From contig JAQIWT010000945.1 in assembly GCA_034696485.1 (NCBI GenBank), forward strand, positions 1 to 13,542: 13,542 nucleotides of DNA, in the 5' to 3' direction. Position numbers and translations under genes: made by a program. The stretch is from Isohypsibius dastychi. Lineage: Eukaryota > Tardigrada > Eutardigrada > Parachela > Isohypsibiidae. The notes beneath the pieces are model-generated. The model was not told the DNA's origin. It was given only the letters and a program-made list of their open reading frames with translations, and made no database searches. Positions 7,600-13,542 of the stretch are shown here, in pieces (the stretch's first letter is position 1; each line of letters opens with the position of its first letter).

Positions 7600-8447
7600 G
7601 AAGTACTCCTGCCAGCTGCTGGCTACAAACGTCAACCAGCGAGTGACTTTCATGAAACCGCGAGTTCAATCAGATTTCAATGTACAGTACTGGTGCAAAA
7701 TTCTGACAAGGTTCCTGAATCGTGCAACTTGAAATTTTCGGTTGCGCAACGAAGCACACTTCGTGAAACCATAATAGAGAAACACGCATATTCGTGAACA
7801 GTGGACATGATTGTGCAAGAAGGTTTGATAGTTTGGCAGGTGCTGCCAACTAGGGCTCGATCTGTGAATCGGTTGTAACACAGTAGAATTGTACAGCGTA
7901 TACTGTAGTCCGTGCGACTCCCGGATGCAGGCTGAAGGTTCAAAAAAGAAGGCATGCTAGTGAGGAAGAGGGAAATTGTGACTTAAGTTACTGAGTGTCT
8001 ACTGTATGTAGCCATTTAGTCTCGCGACGGGTAATGACCCGATATCGAAATTGAATGCAAATATCTCGTTCTTAGGAGCATATTTGCAGGTGGTTGGCAT
8101 TATCAGTCAAACGTGTGTCTCTTCACGCTTTTGACCTTCATTATTAGATAACTTAAACTCTTATCTCCGAAGGCTGTTATTATAACCTATTGCGTCTATC
8201 GCAAACTGGCGAAACGGCTGAAGTTTGCTCAGGAATTCGGCCAAGAAACCGGGAAAAATGCCACTCATCGAAAGATTCGTGTGATTCGTGAACTGCTCTG
8301 AAGTATTGAAGTACGTGAAATACTGACCGGCACGCGTATAACATTTTTTGAACCAGCTGCAACGCTTTTTTTATAAAACTAGCAACAGTCTTGAAATGCA
8401 GTGAGTATTGTGCGCTGGAACGCAAGACAACAAATAACGCGAGATCG
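7600..8447. other. Intergenic DNA between the foldback element and the second P450
   Basis: No gene or RNA is recognisable. Open frames on both strands are short and look like chance. Two GATA-type motifs (AGATAA at about 8146-8151 and TTATCT at 8161-8166) lie close together. The 13-mer TACTGTATGTAGC at 8000-8012 also occurs at 285-297. On the minus strand this is the 3' flank of the second P450, but no AATAAA is seen close to its stop. Confidence 0.5.
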
Positions 8448-10142
8448 CTAGAACCCAGTTCTTGGAACAGCTCGCATCTGGTAGCTTCTAGTATCAAGAG
8501 CGATCCCGTTAACAGGGGTCAAATCACAGCTCTGATCAGACAGCAACGAAAAATTTTGCAAGATTCTTAAAAAAACAAGAGGCACTTCCATATTGGCCAG
8601 CGCCTCTCCGGGGCACGATCGCTTCCCAACCGAGAACGGCATGAATTCTTTGGGTGCTAACACAACTTTACGATCAGCTGACAAGAACCTCTCCGGCCGA
8701 AAGACGTCAGCATCTCCCCAGACTTTGTCATCGTGGTGAACATGCCAAAGGTTTGCGACGACCCATGCTCCTTTCGGGATCGTGAAACCACGGAACTCGG
8801 TATCCTCGATGGCGCAATGAGGGACACCTAGTGGCGCAATAGTCGACATACGAGCTGATTCGAAGAGCACAGCCTGTGTATATGGGAGGTCCCTGAGATC
8901 GGCGAATGTCACATGTCTCGATCCGTTTGTCAGATTGTCGATCTCAGCTTGAACTTTTGACTGTATTTCTGGATATTGTATCATGTACAAAAATGCCTGT
9001 GAGAAGAAGAAAGATATGACAGCTTGCAAAGAATATTATTCAGTTTTGTACCGTACCCATCGCAATGTTGTGGTAACCGTATCGTAACCAGTCATAAATA
9101 ATTCTCGAGCCGCACCAACAAGTTGCTGATCTGCAAAAACAAAATCGTCAAAATCATGGAAAGCTTCCATGACTCACATGATGCTGACGTACCTGAGAAG
9201 TTAACGGTTCGGCCGAGTCGAGTCATTTCTTCATTTCGGGCATTTATGAACGCTTCGGTAAAGTCGTTGATAACACCTGTTGCGTCACGGTTCTCTTCAT
9301 GCTCTTTGATGCTATTTCTGATGAAGGACGCGCCGCAGTCCAGAGCTTCGATGACTTTTTGGAATGCTCTTTTGATTGAGGGTACGAAGCGGAGAATCGG
9401 GAAGATGTTCAGTGCTCCAGCCACTCCAAAAAATTTCGAGACCAGGTTCATACGCTCGTAAAACTCGTGGGTATTTTCACTCAGAACGTCAAACGTTTCG
9501 CCGAAAAGAACTGAACAGATGATGTTTCCAACTGTTCCTCGGAGCATCCGCTTGTTCTCAAATGGTTGACCATTGAGTTCCCGGATACTTTGAATGAGTC
9601 TGCTCGATTCCTCCTCAATCCGCTCTTCCATGACATGCTTCCCCAGTCCTAAAGATCGGAATGTTCGAGCAGCGAATTTTCGATGGAGAGCCCATTGTTC
9701 GGAAAACATTATTCCTGCAGAAAACATCATGATGAAATGTCAGAACTGCATCTTTCTCATGGGTATTCGTCTTACCGTAACCTTTGCTGGTCACTTCAGC
9801 CGTATACATCGATGGTCTGCCGCTCAACGCTTCCATACCGAAGGCTTCTTTAATCATGTCTGCGTCGTTCAAAACAATGACAATTTTCCCGCCGAATCGA
9901 CAACTGAATATCTTTCCAAGCTTATTCGCCCACTTTGACAACGTTAGATGAGCCAGCTCGTCAAGGAACGGAAGACATCCAACAAAAGGCAGCTGAAATG
10001 GAGACGGTGGCAGGTTACGTGAGCGGCGGTAGTTACGGACATGCTTGGCAATCAGAAGAGTGGCGAAGAGCAGTAACGCTTTTCCCACAGTTCGGCCAGC
10101 TGACATAACAACGAAAAGGTCAAGGTTAACGAACGAAGACAT
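8448..10142 (-). CDS. Cytochrome P450, CYP2 clan, four exons, complete
   Basis: Exons in gene order are 10142-9776, 9714-9193, 9130-9057 and 8996-8448. Introns are 61, 62 and 60 bp, in phases 1, 1 and 0. The product is 503 aa, or 491 from the second ATG at 10106, which begins just before the hydrophobic anchor (about residues 19-33). It has the hinge LPPSPFQLPFVG, C-helix WALHR (130-134), I-helix TGYDT (310-314), K-helix ESAR (367-370), PERF (422-425) and haem loop FSVGKRSCPG with Cys449. It should be an ER mono-oxygenase like its neighbour; the substrate is unknown. The first two introns sit where introns 2 and 3 of the other P450 sit, and the PPGP-region intron is absent. Oddities: the segment before the C-helix Trp is two residues shorter than in the neighbour (IMFSEQW versus LIFTDGDLW). 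The I-helix has Thr in place of the usual Ala/Gly, and Val follows the conserved Thr. Confidence 0.95.
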
Positions 10143-10168
10143 GTTTATGCAGAAGTGAGGAGTTGTGA

Positions 10169-10209
10169 CCTGACTAACTGAACTAGTTGTTGCTTTATAG
10201 TCGCGCGAC
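10169..10209 (-). promoter_or_regulatory. Candidate core promoter of the second P450 gene
   Basis: On the minus strand CTATAAA (10200-10194) lies 52 bases or more upstream of ATG 10142. GTCAGG (10174-10169) begins about 25-30 bases beyond it, a TCAG-type initiator at reasonable TATA distance. TCAGTT at 10181-10176 is closer than usual. Immediately upstream of the TATA box is the perfect 10-bp palindrome GTCGCGCGAC (10200-10209). The 5' UTR would be only about 30 bases. Confidence 0.4.
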
Positions 10210-10210
10210 C

Positions 10211-10520
10211 TGAGATAAAGCAGTATAACGACCTAACCCTGAACTTGAATTTAAATTGCTTATCTGAGATGATAAGCGTAAAAGTGGGTGACGTTATTGA
10301 TCCTGCGTTTGCCGATACACGTGTATTATCCCGGTTATGTAACTCAACCTCTTATCTTGAAACAATATCGTAATAACCGGTGTGGTATGATGCAAGCTGA
10401 AGCGATTCCTGTCGGTCATTGACGGATTCACCCCGCAAACATACTGCTTATCGTACCCAGCACTTGTTTAACATGTTCGAGCATTTGAAATGGTATTTTA
10501 CCGAATAAAAGCGGTTATCT
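10211..10520. promoter_or_regulatory. GATA-motif cluster upstream of the second P450
   Basis: Five WGATAR sites occur in about 310 bp: AGATAA 10213-10218, TTATCT 10260-10265, TGATAA 10270-10275, TTATCT 10352-10357 and TTATCT 10515-10520. About 0.6 would be expected by chance in equal-base DNA. Two of them form GCTTATC-N6-GATAAGC (10258-10277), a perfect 7-bp inverted pair. GATA factors drive gut and fat-body detoxification genes in flies and nematodes, so intestinal P450 expression is a reasonable inference. Confidence 0.45.
10315..10326. promoter_or_regulatory. Palindromic E-box ATACACGTGTAT
   Basis: A 12-bp perfect palindrome is centred on CACGTG, the canonical class-B E-box bound by bHLH factors (Myc/Max, Clock/Cycle and JH-receptor type complexes in insects). 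It lies about 170 bp upstream of the P450 start, inside the GATA cluster. Binding is not shown by sequence alone. Confidence 0.4.
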
Positions 10521-11292
10521 TTGAAAAGGTCATGGAACAAGCTGGGTCGCCGGACCAGATCGAGAGACTTTGACCCTTTCACGTCGAGAAGATGAAAGGT
10601 ACGAACGACGTCTCGCTCACCAATGAAAAGGCCGCAAAACGGCAGTCAGATATGTTTTACGCTGTGTTTCTATCCTTCGTATTTTTTAATGGAATAGAAT
10701 TAACCAGAAGAAAAGTCTTTCGATGTCGCTGAATGACCTTTCTTCACTGTTTTGTTTCAAACGTTTGACGAATTTTTGGTAGTAGATTCCGATAGAAAAA
10801 TGTTTTCCAAAACGCGAAATTCTAGTTCTTAGAAAAATAAGAGATGTATTTTGTTCAGCAGACTACTGAGAATCGAAACATTTCTGTTCCTCACTGGTAA
10901 AGTGTGGTAACAAAGAGAAGTAATTTAGGGAAACAACGGTGCAGAAACAAACGGTCAGTAATCCCCCTGATAACACTGGAGCATTCACAATTCTCGTGCT
11001 CTGCCCAACAATACACTCACTGAAGAATCCCGGATGCACAAGCGGCTTTGTTTATACTTTCATTCTTCAGATGCTTTGCTATTTCCCAGAAACAAAGATA
11101 CGGAATTACAAAGTTGCTGAAAGAGGCTTCAGGCAATCAGCGCACAAGCATATATTTTCCTGAGCGCAGTGTTGGCTTTGCTGGTTTTCTCTCCATCAGA
11201 TTTTGTAATCGAAAATTATTTTCCAGAAAGTTCAGCGAGCTGTACATCCATAAATCATTTTCCCTTCTGAAAGCATTTGTTTCAACGCCGAC
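10521..11292. other. Rest of the divergent intergenic region and 5' side of the helical-protein gene
   Basis: No conserved coding sequence, RNA gene or mobile element is recognised. Short open frames near 10939-11341 have no family resemblance and overlap the first exon of the next gene in other frames. The start at 11293 has a good context (GCCGACATGG). Confidence 0.5.
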
Positions 11293-13321
11293 ATGGACCT
11301 CGAATACGGGCTTGACTTTGATGCACCGGATTACGGGGTGATATTTTCTGATGACCGGTAAGCCTGAATACGGTACTGAAAATCAAAAGTGTCCGAACTT
11401 GAACACTACTTTTTATTCAGGGAGATTGCCGAGACTCGAGAGAGAAACTTCCGTTATCTCGTGCGTCAGCGGAGTGCGGTATTCAGTGATGATCCCCAAA
11501 CTATCGCGGCCATTTATGATAAGCTTGTGATGATCCAAAAAGCAGTTGAAACCGGAACTGAAGTCCAGGGCCTCTCTGAATGGGAAAGTCACGAGTGGAC
11601 AAAGGTGTTATGGACGGCTGCGACTCCAAAACTGGATGACGTTTATGGCACTCCAGTGAATGTCGTAATTCTCAGGTTCATTGCCAGCAAATGTCCTTCG
11701 CCACGTATTGACGATTTCCGCGAGGTTTCATATCTACTCCGGTTATTGGCATGTGACGTCAAAGATCACGATGGCGAACTGAGATTCTGGTTGGATTTGT
11801 GTCCGGATGTATTTCGCGATGAGAAGACACTCAGTCAGCTGCTGGTCAGGTATTACGCAACCAAGTCGTGGAAAAAGATTCAAGCGCTGCGAGACGCCGG
11901 AGTGACCTTTCCATCGTTTGTCAGTCTGGTGGAATTCTGCTTGGTAAACCTAGGAGCATGCTATATTCTGGAGAGTAAAGCGTGTCATTTATCTGTCATG
12001 GAAGATTTGATCCAGTTGGCCCAAAATGCTGGAGAGGATGTTGGAAAAAGCCAGCTGAGTGACGCACTGCTCCGGTGAGTTCGAGTTACAATTAAACGTA
12101 GAATGCTGGATAACTTAGTAGAAATATAGCTTGAATTATCCAGTTTACAGTGAAATTTGTTGTTAATCAAGGGTCATTTTGAAATAGTCGATATTTTTAT
12201 CTGAACAATAACTCAGAATCCACAATTTTCTTTTCTGAAATTTTCTGATCTCGTCACTCAATAAAAACCCACCAGATTATTGTTGTGCAGAGATTTTGGA
12301 AGATCCTAGTTACAAGTGTAATTTCCCAAATTTGAGAAAATAGTTTCCTAACTAACAATATTCGGCAACTATAACATTGTTCCATTTCAGATCTCTTCAG
12401 TTTGACGAGGAGGAGTTCAATTCAAAGTTCATCGATTGGAGTGTACCATTTCCCCTCCCGAATAATTCCGCATATGACTACGCTGTTTCCGAGGGTGATT
12501 CTATGGATAAAGACGAGGCTGTCAGCACAGAAGAGAAAAATAATTGCCCAACTCTTTTGTCGAAGCAATCTTCGTCGTTGGACCAAGAGACGCCGATACC
12601 CCACAACGAACCCGAACCCACTGCATCCGATGACGAAGACAGCTTCATGGATGAAGACGGCGATGAACACGAGGTGACCAGCATTGACGAACTCAATGAC
12701 AGACAAGCTCAACCTGGATGGATGAGGCTTCTGTTGAGCAGAGGAATTGCCCCACCGTCGACCGACATCATGAATGAGTGCTGGGATAATCAAAGCTTGA
12801 TGTCACTCTTCCTACCCATGTTTTATTGTTTCAAACGAGGAGTCAACATAAATTACCCGCTGGTCACCGAATTCAATCGCCGTACCAATCGAGGCGACGA
12901 TCATTATACGATCATGCCAAAAGTCGCCATTGTACTTGCCAAACTGATCAAATTCTGTGGAAAGGATTATCCAGATGTCATTATCAGGGAGCTTCAAGCG
13001 ATCGCGGGGGAATTTCCAAAACTACAGAGTCTGCAAATGCTAGCTTTGAGTGCTTCATATCGAATGTTCATGACCAGACCGGAGAACTCTACACTACCTG
13101 TCCTGACGTCATCCAATATTGTTGAAATGCGGAAGCAGACCGTGGCTGGCGAGCTAGAAGTCAATGGGAACGTTCCAGCCGGGTTTGGAGAGATGTTTCA
13201 CAAACATTTGGATTCGATGTACGACGAATTCAAGGAGGAAGTACGGAGAGCTCTTAGATCAAAGGTTTCTGGCTCGGATGACGAACTGGAAGCTGTTGAC
13301 AAATTTTGCGGAACATTTTAA
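11293..13321 (+). CDS. Helical-repeat protein with acidic linker, tentatively SAAL1-like, three exons
   Basis: Exons are 11293-11357, 11421-12074 and 12391-13321. Introns are 63 and 316 bp, GT-AG, both phase 2, and the frame gives 549 aa. No signal peptide or membrane segment is seen. Residues 22-240 are rich in amphipathic helices. Residues 273-342 are acidic and low-complexity (for example ASDDEDSFMDEDGDEHE), and 343-549 are helical again, ending in a charged helix (DSMYDEFKEEVRRAL). The block FIASKCPSPRIDDFREVSYL followed by LRLLAC (109-133) resembles the corresponding SKCP...RE...AC block that I recall from SAAL1, an armadillo-type protein of about 474 aa. The preceding EWTKVLW and following DEEEFNSKFIDW also look compatible. 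This is a weak by-eye match, so the gene symbol is withheld. The first exon codes for an acidic 22-residue start. Expression is divergent from the P450. Confidence 0.85.
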
Positions 13322-13542
13322 GATGACCAAGGGTGTAAATTGCGACTAATTTTCAGTATATTTCTCACTTTTCGTAAAAACTTGAATGGTTCTGCCTAGC
13401 TCTAATATTTTCTGTCCATTCGTTCATTTCTCGTATGTGTTTGGGACCGATAAAATGGCGACTGCTCGTGAATAAAATGGAGATGATACTGCTGTTCTTG
13501 ACCTCTTGCTCCGAACTGAAAAACCTCTAGCGATTATGCCAA
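13322..13542 (+). terminator. 3' flank with AATAAA poly(A) signal candidate
   Basis: AATAAA occurs at 13471-13476, 150 bases past the stop codon of the upstream gene. It is part of a near-duplicate GAATAAAATGG / CGATAAAATGG pair (second copy at about 13449-13458). Nothing else is seen before the window ends. Confidence 0.45.

Noticed and set aside
7412-7797. Similar low-complexity frames across the right arm
   Set aside because: Same reason: simple-repeat translation running into unrelated DNA.
1-13542. tRNA or rRNA genes
   Set aside because: No T-loop motif with matching acceptor stem and no rRNA-like conserved stretch was noticed on either strand.

Overview
The window is nuclear DNA of an animal, most likely a protostome invertebrate with a compact genome. 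Its genes are split by GT-AG introns, many only 56-64 bp long and a few 316-628 bp. They encode an animal PP2A/PP5 regulatory subunit, two microsomal cytochromes P450 of the CYP2 clan, and an animal-type helical protein. An arthropod or tardigrade-like ecdysozoan would fit, but nothing seen here fixes the phylum.

Layout: (1) 1-1807 is mostly non-coding. It opens with what looks like one terminus of a hAT-type DNA transposon (1-173). Then come dispersed TTTCCC/GGGAAA repeats and a 20-bp perfect palindrome. (2) 1808-4125 (+) is a three-exon ortholog of PPP2R3C (G5PR). (3) 4258-6034 (-) is a complete six-exon CYP2-clan P450, converging on PPP2R3C with only 132 bp between stop codons. (4) 6557-7590 is a 1,034-bp foldback-type transposable element with a perfect 9-bp target duplication. 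Its termini share 53 bp of perfect inverted identity, and its arms of about 195 bp are built from GTGGGTGGGC-like units. It lies 522 bp upstream of the first P450 start. (5) 8448-10142 (-) is a second, complete, more divergent four-exon CYP2-clan P450. (6) 10143-11292 is a divergent promoter region with a cluster of GATA-factor motifs and a palindromic E-box. (7) 11293-13321 (+) is a three-exon gene for a 549-aa helical protein with an acidic middle, tentatively SAAL1-like.

The two P450s lie on the same strand and share two phase-1 intron positions, so they are probably old paralogs. They should act as ER-anchored mono-oxygenases with unknown substrates. The flanking genes are unrelated housekeeping-type genes. 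All splice models were assembled by hand from reading frame, GT/AG sites and family conservation. The most unusual object is the foldback element with its G-quadruplex-prone arms.
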